Source of the DNA: Chiua virens
Taxonomy: Eukaryota > Basidiomycota > Agaricomycetes > Boletales > Boletaceae
Direction of reading: 5' to 3'
Assembly (NCBI GenBank): GCA_019787685.1
Contig: JAHNUO010000005.1
Span: 2,335,987-2,399,986 of the forward strand
Length of the DNA: 64,000 nucleotides
Positions within the stretch are counted from its first letter, which is position 1. Every line of letters begins with the position of its first letter. Of this stretch, positions 23,683 through 33,820 are shown one piece after another. The notes under the pieces were generated by a model. The model did not search any database, was not told where the DNA came from, and saw only the letters and a list, made by a program, of their open reading frames with translations. The position numbers were made by a program, and so were the translations under genes.

Positions 23683-24039
23683 CTATTGTTGGGGTACAGG
23701 CAAATACATATAAACGTTGGTCGACACGTTCGCTTCCGCGCCAAGGACCATAGAACTGAAGACTTCGGAGAGATCTCCGATCACTCGGCTGACGAACATG
23801 GGGAATCCAAAGTCGTCCGACCAACGGTCTAAGATTGCCTCTGGGGTGGGGGTTCGCGATACACTTGTTGCACAAAACGATATTTTTGTCGAATTTCTTC
23901 CTGATTTTGGGTTCGGGTCATATATGACGCGGAGCAATTCTGTCAGATCGATCGGTCTGTGACGCATGATAGAGTTTACCTGGGAGGCAATTCTGGTTCT
24001 ATTTGCAAGTACACATGTTGAGGTTCCGTTGGCCATCAT
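23683..24039 (-). CDS. Unrecognised ORF of 118 codons
   Basis: It starts MMANGTSTCVLANRTR and contains RPIDLTELLRVIYDPNPKSG and FPMFVSRVIGDLSEVFSSMV. Its composition looks protein-like, with helical stretches, but I know no family for it. It lies between a DUF6534 relic and an alpha/beta hydrolase and may be one exon of a decayed gene. Confidence 0.3.
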   Translation of the reverse strand: MMANGTSTCVLANRTRIASQVNSIMRHRPIDLTELLRVIYDPNPKSGRNSTKISFCATSVSRTPTPEAILDRWSDDFGFPMFVSRVIGDLSEVFSSMVLGAEANVSTNVYMYLPVPQQ

Positions 24040-24170
24040 GACTCATATGTTATGTGGGTCGTCACGCGTCACGCGTTGGTTGCTACGATAGAACAAGATC
24101 TGACAGATCGAATTTCACTGACGGCAGTGCATCAGCCACTTCTAATTTTTCATAAGCTCCCAATCCACCA

Positions 24171-25075
24171 TTATTGCATCTCTGTGTCTAATCCCCCTAC
24201 GCTCTTCAACGCCTCCTCCACGATCACTTCAGGAAACTCGCACTGAATCCAGTGCCCCGCACCTGGAACCACGACAGCTCGAATATGGGGGAACGGATGA
24301 AGGGTTTCGACTCGGCAAAACTGACTGATCGCTGGATCTGCGGCCAAAATCGTAATCTTCCACTTGTCAGGGACCGCAATGATGTTATCCAACAGTTCTG
24401 GTGGTTCCTGCTGTTGGGTGAAAACAAGATTGAACTCAACAACATCCTATAATGCACTAGCAAGGGCGACAATTTGAGAACATAATCACTTACATTCATG
24501 ATACTACGAATGCCCTCGATCGAACAGAGGCGTGTCGCCAGCTCCCTGTAGATGGCGTCTTGGGGAGTCCACAGTGGATTTTCAGCTGCGTGAACCTCCG
24601 GGGGTTTCACGCTGAGATAAGATTCCATGATTATACGTCTGAAGGAGTCAAGTTCATCGTCTGGAATTCGTTGCGTAAGAGGATCGATGAGGAGTACCGC
24701 TGTCGGGTGTGATCGGGGAAGATGTGAAAACAGTGATAGAGCAACTACTACACCAAACGAATGACCAATGATCAAGGAATAATTCCTTGCCTCGAGGTAA
24801 GGACGGAGGTCCTCCACGACGGAAGTAAGGCCATAGTCGCTTGATACTCTCAATCCGTGACCGATCAAATCGGGAGCGGTCACAAAGTAGCCTGGTGCGG
24901 TCGAACGTTATCGAGCTTGAAAACGCAATACGATGACAGAAATTTTACCTTTGGCAGCCAAGGAGCACCCAACTCTGTACCACGTATGGGAGGAGGATGT
25001 TAATCCATGGAGGAGAAGTGCGTGTTTGGTAGCAGAGGGTGAACCCCAGGTCGTCGCGGACGGAACACTCGTCAT
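24171..25075 (-). CDS. Alpha/beta hydrolase (left member of head-to-head pair)
   Basis: Three exons. The first encodes MTSVPSATTWGSPSATKHAL then LLHGLTSSSHTWYRVG (oxyanion-hole HG motif). The second encodes FVTAPDLIGHGLR, LRPYLEARNYSLIIGHSFGV (nucleophile elbow G-H-S-F-G) and AVLLIDPLTQ. The third has KITILAADPAISQF (acid region) and VVPGAGHWIQCEFPEVIVEE with the catalytic His. Serine, an acid candidate and His are all present, so an active esterase or hydrolase is plausible; the substrate is unknown. There is no signal peptide. The plus-strand copy at 25578 is its inverted duplicate. Here the elbow is GHSFG and in the partner GHSLGG. Confidence 0.82.
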
Positions 25076-25577
25076 TATGGTACGGAGTGAAGAGGGAAAA
25101 CGTTTCATTTGCCTGTTACTATAACATAGCCTGTCTCAGAGTGGCGTGTCATCCCGTCGGATTCGAAAGGGTGGGCGCATCACAGTGTTCCGAGCTTGTC
25201 ACAGCAATCTAGGGAGTGGCGAACTAGAAGGCGTAGTAGCGCGCGTGCAATGAAGTATCGCTTACATAAATAGTCTGGTACGACTCGTCACCAGACCGCG
25301 TCGGCCTACATAAAAGTTCCCTTACGGTCCCTGTGTGCAACATGATCAATCCACTTCCGCTTTTACTACCGTACTGCCCTTCGGAAACCTTAGCGATCAT
25401 CTGAATCAAACTTTACCTGTTTGTAGTCAGGATGAATCGGAGCAATTTTGTGCATTTCAAGGTAAGCCGACGAACTTTAAGTCTGTAACAAGACTTGCCA
25501 GCAGACGGGGTCCAGCACTCAATAAGTATAAAAGAGCCCAAAAATGAATGGAGCATTTACCCTCACATCTTAATATA
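25076..25577. promoter_or_regulatory. 500-bp head-to-head intergenic region of the hydrolase pair
   Basis: It separates the start codons of the two inverted hydrolase copies and must contain both promoters. A stretch of the second gene's 5' region, around 25500-25560, is an imperfect mirror of the sequence beside the first gene, so the inverted duplication extends a little past the coding part. Confidence 0.35.
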
Positions 25578-26449
25578 ATGACGAATGTTCCATCTGCGAC
25601 GACCTGGGGTTCACCCTCTGCTACCAAACACGCACTTCTCCTCCACGGATTAACATCCTCCTCCCATACGTGGTACAGAGTCGGGGCCTCCTTGGCTGCC
25701 AAAGGTAGCGTCTCGATCACTGTATTGGAATTTCAGGCTTGACAACGTTTACTGTCGCAGGCTACTTTGTGACCGCTCCGAATATGCTCGGTCATGGTTT
25801 AAGAGTGTCAACTGATTATCGCATCAGTTCGTTCGCGGAGGACCTCCGTCCATACCTGGAAGAAAGGAAGTATTCATTGATCATTGGACACTCCTTGGGT
25901 GGATTAACTACCCTGGCGCTCTTTGCACACCTTCCCCCGTCACACCCGACTGCAATCGTCCTCGTCGATCCTCCTATGCATGTTTCGAAGGAGGTAATCG
26001 ATGCTGCAGAAGCCGTGTTCGTCGACTCTTGCATTAATGTTAAGCCAGCAAAAGTCTATGGCGCTGAAAATCCCCTGTGGGCTCCTGAGGATAGCATCTA
26101 TAGGGAGCTTGGGACTCGTTTGTGCTCGGTTGACGCAATCCAAGGAGTATTCAAGGTATGACTGGTTGTCATAAAACTGAATTGAATTCATAATATAATT
26201 CTGTAGCATAACATACCGTGGTCCTTTTTAGATCTTCTCAATGCAGCGTCAAAGGAGTGGAAGGTGACAATCTTGGCCGCGGATCCTGCGATCTATAACG
26301 TTTGCCCGTTTGAACACATTCAGCCCTACCCTCACGTTCGTACCGTCACGGTCACTGGAGCTGGACACTGGATTCAGTACGAGTTCCCTGAAGTCATAGT
26401 TGAGGAGGCGATGAAGACTGTGATTGAATTAGAAAGAACCGGATGCTGA
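25578..26449 (+). CDS. Alpha/beta hydrolase (right member of head-to-head pair)
   Basis: It begins MTNVPSATTWGSPSATKHAL then LLHGLTSSSHTWYRVGASL, nearly identical to the neighbour over the first exon. Exon 2 has YFVTAPNMLGHGLRVSTDYR, YSLIIGHSLGGLTTLALFAH (nucleophile elbow) and AIVLVDPPMHV. After an intron at about 26156-26230, exon 3 has WKVTILAADPAIYNVCPF and VTVTGAGHWIQYEFPEVIVE with the catalytic His. The frame is intact and all catalytic positions are present. Decayed scraps of this gene recur at 38573-38818 and near 47985-48080 beside laccase units, so it was probably part of the unit that was duplicated. Confidence 0.83.
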
Positions 26450-26599
26450 AATCGTGTATACCCTTAGGCGATGCAAGCGCTTTGATTGACTTCATTTACT
26501 TGTATATGTACAATGACAATGACTCGAGTCCGACAAGTTGTTTTGAACCTTGAAACACTTCCATTGGGAGGGGTATACGGAAAACAGAGTAATATAAGT

Positions 26600-27068
26600 G
26601 ATACCACCATCTATCTGCCCGCATCTTTCCTACGAGGAAAATTGGTCTCTCGATAATACTCCTTACTAACGAGGTCATTATCTCCTGAGCGTTTGTGTGT
26701 CGTTATTGGCCACGTCAGGATCTCCGATTGCTCGACGTTGGACGCGTCGGTATCGGCCTCGCTGCCGTCGGCTGAATCACTGTCGTCTGTCTCGACTCCC
26801 ATTGAGTCATCAGCCCCCGCTACCATGCGCGCTGTCATCGTCTCCGTTTTTGTCGGCCGAACCAGTAGTATGGGGATGTGGGACCAAGGTTCAAGCTGCC
26901 CTCTGTGCTGCTGTAAGCAACCCAATTATGTACCATCAACGATGCTGGCATCGGCCAACCGGAAAGCCTGGGGAGGCGGGGTGTCCGAGGATGGCCGTCA
27001 CGGATATGATCGGATTGATAATACATAAAAAACGACCAGCGAAGCATGACTAAAGGGAGGAGTAACAT
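26600..27068 (-). pseudogene. Decayed N-terminal laccase-extension unit
   Basis: The start encodes MLLLPLVML like the other units, and the TATA box is in place. The frame is lost after nine residues: the PPPQA segment is read in a second frame and the HPHTTGSADKNGDD segment in a third. The Asp-rich part (DDSDSADGSEADTDASN) is recognisable near 26720-26780. It is therefore a frame-shifted relic of the short secreted family, the leftmost unit of the array. I found no laccase core downstream of it. Confidence 0.65.
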
Positions 27069-27125
27069 CTTGAATGTCACGAGGGCGTTCGGATGAACGC
27101 CGGGCTGCTCGTACTTCATCCATCG

Positions 27126-27131
27126 TTTATA
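27126..27131 (-). promoter_or_regulatory. TATA box of decayed unit
   Basis: TATAAA on the minus strand, 57 bp before the ATG, at the same spacing as in the other units. Confidence 0.5.
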
Positions 27132-27999
27132 CTGGAGAGCACCAAGGATCGATGGAGTATTACCTTGGATCTTATGTAGAAGAGCTCATCAGTATATCTC
27201 ATCGCGAGTCTGGTGAGGTACCAGAACAAGGCTGAATATGGAGTTGTCGAATTGTAAATGGCCTGGAGCCGGAGTGGATCACTTCTGGTTGCAACTTGAA
27301 GGACGGACACGAACGGGTTAGTTCGCTATGTGATGTTGAGCAGGACGAGACATACTACCATTCGACTCGTCTGGAATCGCAGGAACAATCATGAGGTCCC
27401 ACTCGGATGTACGTCTGGACTGTGCATACCTGGCAATGAGAGCATCAAGTGGGCCACTGGGCAGTACTAGATAGGCTCAGGTGTGTGGCTGTGTTGAACC
27501 GTTCACTTGGCATTAGGATTTGCATAATAGGTTGCATCCGAAATTCCTGTGCTGATCCTTTCCTAGCATCCGTCGGTAAATTATACTTAGAATGAATCCA
27601 TCCTGGATCTGTCCCACTGGCAAGATAGCAAACAAAACAGATGCCATTCCAGTGGCAATACAGACAGTAAGTACGGCACACCAAACATAAATAACCATAA
27701 TCATGTCTTCCAGAGACAACAAAACATCGAGAATGAGGAACAAATACTAGTCAGGAGCGATTTCCTTTGTCAAAAACACCAAACCATAGACCTAAGAAAT
27801 AGCACAAATAGAGAGGTATGCACGGAAGGCTTGACCGGATCCCTGGGTTGATTTCCCCAGGTTAATTCTAGTTTGAGAAGTCCATAAGGCTGTATATCGT
27901 GAAATGAGCTGTATGATTACTTACGACGCTAGTATTTACGTCCGCGGCGGTATTCGTGAGTTGGTTCGCCTAAAAGGACATGAGTAAGCGATCTCACTA

Positions 28000-28623
28000 T
28001 CATCGTAGTCTCACCTTCACGGTCGTAGGCTCTCCTGTGCTGCTCGACGGGCCCGCACCCAGGTCTAGCAGCCCAGAGAGTGCATGAATCCGTGGTCTAC
28101 ACTGACGTCTGCAGCGACGTCTGCAGCGACGTCTACAAGGAATAGACCGAGGACGCAGACATCCAAAACGATGGCACCGACGCCTACACCGACGACACCG
28201 ACGTTTTCTCCCAAACGCTTCTGTGTCATTACCGTCCACGTCATTATCGGTAACGACGTCACTGGCTGCGTCGGTACCGGCCACGTCGACATCAGCATTC
28301 CTGCCGTCGGCCGCGTCACTGTCGTCCGTTCCATTGTCACCGACCAACCCAGTGGCCTGGGGGTGTGGGATCGACGCCAGGGTGCCATCTACCTCGCCGT
28401 CATCATCCCCAGCATCATCAACCGCGTTGTCATCGGCTTCGTCATCATCGACCAACCCAGTAGCATGGGGATGCGAGACAGAGGCAAGGGTGCCATCTGT
28501 CCTGTGGTCATTAACCCCGCTGCCATCAACAACGCTCTTGGTCGACCCGGAAACCTCGGGGGGCGGAATCGATAAAGCATTCGAAGCGAACAGTGAAAGC
28601 ATGAGTAAAGGTAAGAGCAACAT
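28000..28623 (-). CDS. Secreted Asp-rich protein, laccase N-terminal extension without laccase core (short unit 1)
   Basis: It encodes a signal peptide (MLLLPLLMLSLFASNALS, cleavage near residue 18), then PPPEVSGSTKSVVDGSG. Two copies of a motif of the type DGTLASxxHPxATGLVDD follow, then an Asp-rich stretch. The end is a basic Cys/Arg-rich tail (runs of CRRRCRRRC) and a short remnant of the laccase start. After the GTGAGA donor of the old second intron, the exon NQLTNTAADVNTSV of laccase is still present at about 27905-27955. The sequence then jumps into laccase 3' flank, so no copper motifs remain. The protein may end at 28000, or near 27868 if the intron is spliced. Promoter and signal peptide are intact, so it could be expressed. 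The function is unknown. Confidence 0.65.
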   Translation of the reverse strand: MLLLPLLMLSLFASNALSIPPPEVSGSTKSVVDGSGVNDHRTDGTLASVSHPHATGLVDDDEADDNAVDDAGDDDGEVDGTLASIPHPQATGLVGDNGTDDSDAADGRNADVDVAGTDAASDVVTDNDVDGNDTEAFGRKRRCRRCRRRCHRFGCLRPRSIPCRRRCRRRCRRQCRPRIHALSGLLDLGAGPSSSTGEPTTVKVRLR

Positions 28624-28679
28624 CTTGGATGTTTCGAGGATACTTGAAATGTGAAGGCTTGTGGCCTGCTTGAGCCTTC

Positions 28680-28685
28680 TTTATA
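28680..28685 (-). promoter_or_regulatory. TATA box of short unit 1
   Basis: TATAAA on the minus strand, 56 bp before the start codon. Confidence 0.55.
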
Positions 28686-30230
28686 CTCAAGAGCACCAAG
28701 GATCGAAAAGGAATCACCTTAGATCCTGTTGCGAAGAGCTCAGCCTCCACTCCCTTGTTTTCGTGTCATGTTCGCTCCCCCTATCTCTTTGTGGGGTAGA
28801 TTGTAAGGACGAACATGAATGGGTTAGTTCTGTATGTGATACTGAGCAGGACAAGACACACCTGCCGACTCATCAAACCATACGGGAACGTAGGAACGAT
28901 CACAAGGTCCGACGTGGGACGGACATGAGAGCTAGGGAGTCAGTGGAATCCTGGTAGCCGCGCAATCCGGATGATTTAAGGAGGTTCAATGGTTGGAATG
29001 ATCCCCGTCAGTGGTCCTGTAACTTGATCCAGGTAAGTTCGGCTAGCTGTTTCCCCTGAACGGCGAATGATGAGGGTACAATACTATCACTAGCAGTAAT
29101 TCAAAAACCTGTGCAGCATTGGCGCATTGACTGGTACCGACAAAGCAGAAATGCTGGTGATGGGTCGGGATTCAGAATTGTTGATACCGATTCAATCAAC
29201 CGAGTTGACCGTAAGAACCTGACAGACTCGGAGACGAACAGGGCCGTAAAATTTCATGCTCGAGGTGCCACTGGCAAGGAGAAGTGGCTGCTACTAGCCG
29301 CAGAAAACGTACTTTAAGGCCTGTCAATGTGGTGGGTTCTGAAACCAAGAGCGAAGGGGCCATGTGGCCTCGAGGAATGAGCAGGACACCTGAGCATATC
29401 AGAAGTTTTGGGACTTGGACTCAAAGGAATTGACACGCCACCATGAATATGCGGGTTTGCTTGTTCCTCACACGATGGTCGATCGCCCAGTGCAATGCTG
29501 CGCCATTGGCACACTCAATCGACCAAATCATGCTAAAATCAATCGTTTCATCATACATTTCTCAATTTGCAAAAAAAACCTTCGAGGCTCCCTACAGGCT
29601 ACAGCCTCAGCTATACGCCACTTTAGAGAAACACTGGCACGCTCACCTGTCGTCGGACAACGGCATGGCAAAGTGATGACAAATTTGATATCAAACACGC
29701 CTATCGGATGCGTCGGATGAAGTAATTAGCTTATGTAAGTATTCCCAGGAATGAATCTCGCAACCCCGGCGATGAAACACGCCGCCGCTTTGCACTAGAT
29801 GTATGCTTTGGAGCGATGCAAACCATCCAAGTTCAACTTGATTCAGGGGCATCCGCCAGCAGATCATTGTCACCTTCGCAAGATAGCCATTACGAGAGGG
29901 TATACAGGTTGCGTGGCCCCGAACCAGAATCACCGTGAAGAATCAGTGAGATAAAGAACTTCAAAGTAATGTGTTGGGCACCTAGGCGCAGCGTGCCTCA
30001 GCATAGTCTACAGACTCGGAAACTCAGGCTGAGCGCTGAAGGCAATTGGACGCGGGTTTTGTGGATTAAGACAGCTAATAAAGGTAATCAAAGTTCAAAC
30101 ATAGCCGCGGCACGACTCAGACTCAGACGTGATGAGACAAATGTCATCCCCAGGTCACCAGCTGACGTTGCTGTATTTGTCGACTCCTAGTATACGCCGG
30201 CGAATCCAAGATTGAATCCATTCCTCAATG
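28686..30230. other. Array intergenic region with conserved upstream blocks
   Basis: It holds the conserved upstream block of short unit 1 (about 28790-29170), including AGCAGGACAAGACACACCTG and CCTGTAACTTGATCCAGG. The rest, to the 3' flank of short unit 2, has no recognisable gene. Confidence 0.45.
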
Positions 30231-30614
30231 ATCCAAAAAACCCAAGTAAAATAGATGTCATTTCAGTGACAATATAAACGATAAATATCACGAGTCAAAC
30301 ATAAATAACCATAATGTCTTTCAGAGACAATAAATATATCGAGAGTTGGTAATAAATACCCTTGAGCGATTTCCCTTGTCGAAAGCACCAAACCATAGAC
30401 CTAAGAAACAATGCAAAATAGAGAGTTTTGCATGGAATGCTTGACCGCAGAGTTGATTGTCCCAGGTTAATTCTAGTTTGGAAAGTCCGTAAGCTCATGT
30501 ATCGCGAAATGAGCTGTAGATACTTACGCCAGTGTTTACGTCTACGGCAGTGTTCGTCGGTTGGTCCGTGACTTCAGCGAGACGTGGATGACACCGACGC
30601 TTACAGGGACGTTT

Positions 30615-31097
30615 TCACGGACGGCAGCACGGATGGCATGGACGTTTGCATGGACGTTTGCGCCGAGGTTTCTTCTTAAGCTTGTCTATCCTCCCGTCTG
30701 AGTCACCGTCAGCTATACCAGCATCAGACACTTCGCCGTCGGCCACGTCGTCACCGGCTAAATCGACCTCAGCCTTGCGACCGTCGACCGCATCACCATT
30801 GTCCGTCCCATTGTCATCTACCAACCCGGTGGCTTGGGGGTGGGATGATGCGGCCAGCCAACCATCTACATCGTCGCCATCAACCCCGTTTTCGTCAACC
30901 GCGGTTTCATCGGCTTCATTGTCATCAACCAACCCAGTAGCATGGGAATGTGGGACCGAGGGCAGGGTGCCATCCGTCCCGCTGTCAACCCCGCCACCAG
31001 CAACAACGCTCTTGGACGACCCAGTAGCCTGGGGGGGAGGGATCGACAACGCATTAGAAAAGAAAAGTGAGAACACGAGTAAAGGGACGAGGAACAT
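30615..31097 (-). CDS. Secreted Asp-rich protein without laccase core (short unit 2)
   Basis: The signal peptide [18 protein letters not shown] is followed by PPPQATGSSKSVV. Motif copies DGTLPSVPHSHATGLVDD and HPQATGLVDDNGTDNG come next, then an acidic stretch and a Lys/Arg/Pro/Cys-rich tail (KKKPRRKRPCKRPCHPCC) ended by TGA at 30615. Past this stop, the laccase exon remnant (TDQPTNTAVDVNTGV) and the donor GTAAGT are still visible, followed by the same jump into 3' flank sequence as in the other short units. The tail differs from that of short unit 1 while the N-terminal part is close. It is predicted to be secreted; the function is unknown. Confidence 0.62.
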   Translation of the reverse strand: MFLVPLLVFSLFFSNALSIPPPQATGSSKSVVAGGGVDSGTDGTLPSVPHSHATGLVDDNEADETAVDENGVDGDDVDGWLAASSHPQATGLVDDNGTDNGDAVDGRKAEVDLAGDDVADGEVSDAGIADGDSDGRIDKLKKKPRRKRPCKRPCHPCCRP

Positions 31098-31150
31098 CCT
31101 GAATATTGCGAGGATCTTTGTGTGAGGGTTTGTGTTCTTCTCGAACTTCT

Positions 31151-31156
31151 TTTATA
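31151..31156 (-). promoter_or_regulatory. TATA box of short unit 2
   Basis: TATAAA on the minus strand, 53 bp before the start codon. Confidence 0.55.
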
Positions 31157-33490
31157 CTCGAGAGCACCGAGGATTGAGAAAAGTTGCCTTGGGTCCTGTT
31201 GCAAAGAGCTCAGCCTCCATCTCCGTATATTGGTGCTATATCATTCGAGCTCCACTCATTGATTCCCTATCTCTGTCATCACAGGATTGGCAAGGTACCA
31301 GGAAAGATCTAAAGAGATGACAAGTTGTAGACTCGCCTAGTGGGTGGAGTGGACCACTCCTGGTTGTAAGGACAAATACAACAGGCCATCTTAGACATAC
31401 CCGCCGCCTCGTCAGACTGTACGGTAACGCAGTAGGAATGATCGCGAGGATCGATGTGCATCTGTATACCACAAGGAAGCGCCTAGCAGCAGTTGAGATG
31501 GAGTGAGTCACGATTACCTTTAGGAATATGATTGAAACTGGAATAAAGGAGCTCGAAGATTCCTACGGGTATGACAGCTGTAAAGAGTCATCCGAAACTC
31601 AGTAGCCGCGCTACCGGTCCTGTAACTCAATCAAGGTAATTTTAGCTAACTTTTACACTCCAGGGAAAATGATGGTACAGGATAATTCAGAACCTTGTGG
31701 AGTATCGGCGCACTAACTGGCAGTGCTCCCACTGATACAAACAGAAGTGTTGGCTGAGGGTCGGGAAACTATGGAGCTCGGACATTATGGAAACCATTTA
31801 CAGTCATTACATAGCAGGCCTTTGAAACGAAGTTGAGGTAGCAGCATGGGGCACTGACTTGTAGATCAAATGATTTACCAAGTTACATAAATGCTGTGGC
31901 CAAAAAGGTTAAATTGGTCGACGTTGGGCCTGCTCGCGCTTTTCTAGTTCAGTTACCCACCAATCATGAGTGACCCAGTAGGTCCCATCATTTACTAGTA
32001 CACTTGGATACGGATGGGAGTACTTTTGAGAAGAAGCCTCAGGCTGTTTTTGGATGTTGCTATGGGTGTACTATGGCACCGTGGCATTGGCACGGGAGGC
32101 ATATATGGCGAGTGTGAGTTGCGAGGGCAGGAGAGCCTAGCATTACCTGCATTCTAGGTAGTGTCACGCAGTTAAAGGTGACTGTGGTGTGCCAAAAATG
32201 TAGTTTGATGGCTCAGTGGGGTAGTGAAAGGTGGGAGACAGCGAGGCGTTGATGGTCCAAAGAAGTGGCGGCTCCTGTGGCTGTGCTTGTTCCTCGCGGC
32301 CATTAGGCTGGCACAACCTTGGGCTCAATCCATTGAACCCTGTTCCTTGGACAATTAATTGGACTTCCCAAGCTGCCCAATACAGTTTGAGCTCTCGTGA
32401 AATCAGTGATCCCATCACATTTTCACAATCTTAGAGAACGGAAATTACTTCCCCCCTCGTATAAGGTACCGTTTTCTGGGTCCCAGTTTGGAGAAATAAA
32501 TTCATAACACTTCATATCTAGCCTCGACTGGCATCTCGTTATATTTCGTGTCGTCACTTTTATTCTTCACATCTAGCAAGGCGAATCAGAAGGGGATGTT
32601 TCATGTCTTGCCAGTGTACGAATTATGGATACAACAAGTATTCCTCCGAGTCTTTGGAAAACGTGAAATCCATCCTTCCTATTAGTTCCCTTGACAGTTC
32701 AGGCCCAGGCTTGCTCCATATGGACTTGCAGAGCGACCCATGTATATGAGCCTAGGCCCCTAGTAGCGGTAGCACTGGCATATGGTAACAAGTCCATCAA
32801 ACACAGCCATGCTGTTGAGGGTGTGGGAATTCAGCTTTGCACTTTCCTCTGTTCATTACTTGTTCAGTCCCATAGGTTCTTCGATCAGTTTACTATTCTC
32901 CACACCAGTGTCCCCTCTCGCTCGGTCGCTCTGAGTCGGGTTTCGTCTTGTTGTGTTTTTGTGATCGTGCGTTTTCCATGCGTGTTTCCTCCCCACCTTC
33001 CTTTCCACCGATGTATAAGTATCTCGGTCCGATGATTTACTCACTGTTAATAGTGTCATTCCGAGTCCTGACTTTATGTACTACTAGTACTTGGTCGGAT
33101 TTCGATGCTATCCCCTCGTATGTCACGGTCCTCACGGAGTGTCACACCGCTGAATTCACATTCCGCCAGCATCGATGTACAGAATCGATTAGACTAAGTA
33201 TTGGGCGAGTGACCACTGCGTGACAGAGGCCAAGTGCACGATCTCAATGCATATTCCTCATAATGCCCAGGTCCCTACTGTAGACTGTAGTATACTTAGT
33301 CCTGTGATCGCGCCTCAGACTAGCTCTTCTCGTGCTGAGACTGTTTTTCGTCATAGTGCATGTCACCTTGAATGTTAATGTCATCCTTTTCAGTCATGCA
33401 TCCGGTGAACGTACTTGAACTTCACCGTCGGCGGCTCAGATTTAGTACAAAAATTCTGGATATCACAGGTCCAGCACGATAATCATCCTA
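31157..33490. other. Array intergenic region with dispersed repeat
   Basis: The first 600 bp are the conserved upstream block of short unit 2 (Inr region to about 31760). From about 32840 to 33390 there is a diverged copy of a dispersed repeat seen again at 37640-37975 and, inverted, at 57330-57500. No gene was recognised. Confidence 0.4.
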
Positions 33491-33820
33491 TAGCTGTCTC
33501 AGGGAAAACAGATGCCATTCCAGTGACAATATACTTATAATAAATAAATAACCTAGACAATAAATATGACGAGTCAAGCATAAATATCCACAACCTTGTC
33601 TTCCACAACTTCCAGAGACAATATAGAATTAGTAATAAATAGCCTCGAGTGATTTCCCTTGTCGAAAGAACCAAATCGAGGATCTAGGGAACGGTCCAAG
33701 GCCGAGAGCTTTTCCGGAGCTCGCGTCACAGGGTTGGTTGCCTCAGGTCAGTCTTAGTTGCACAATCGACGCCAATCGACTAAAATGAAAATAAAATAAA
33801 ATAGAATAAGCGTTTGCAAT

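Noticed and set aside
28084..28654. Plus-strand ORFs of 163 and 143 codons opposite short unit 1, with similar ones at 30646, 35287, 35798, 45029, 45405 and 50586
   Set aside because: They are mirror frames of the Asp-rich coding region. GAC/GAT codons reversed give GTC/ATC, which creates long Val/Ile/Ser-rich open frames. They recur in every unit because the real gene does.
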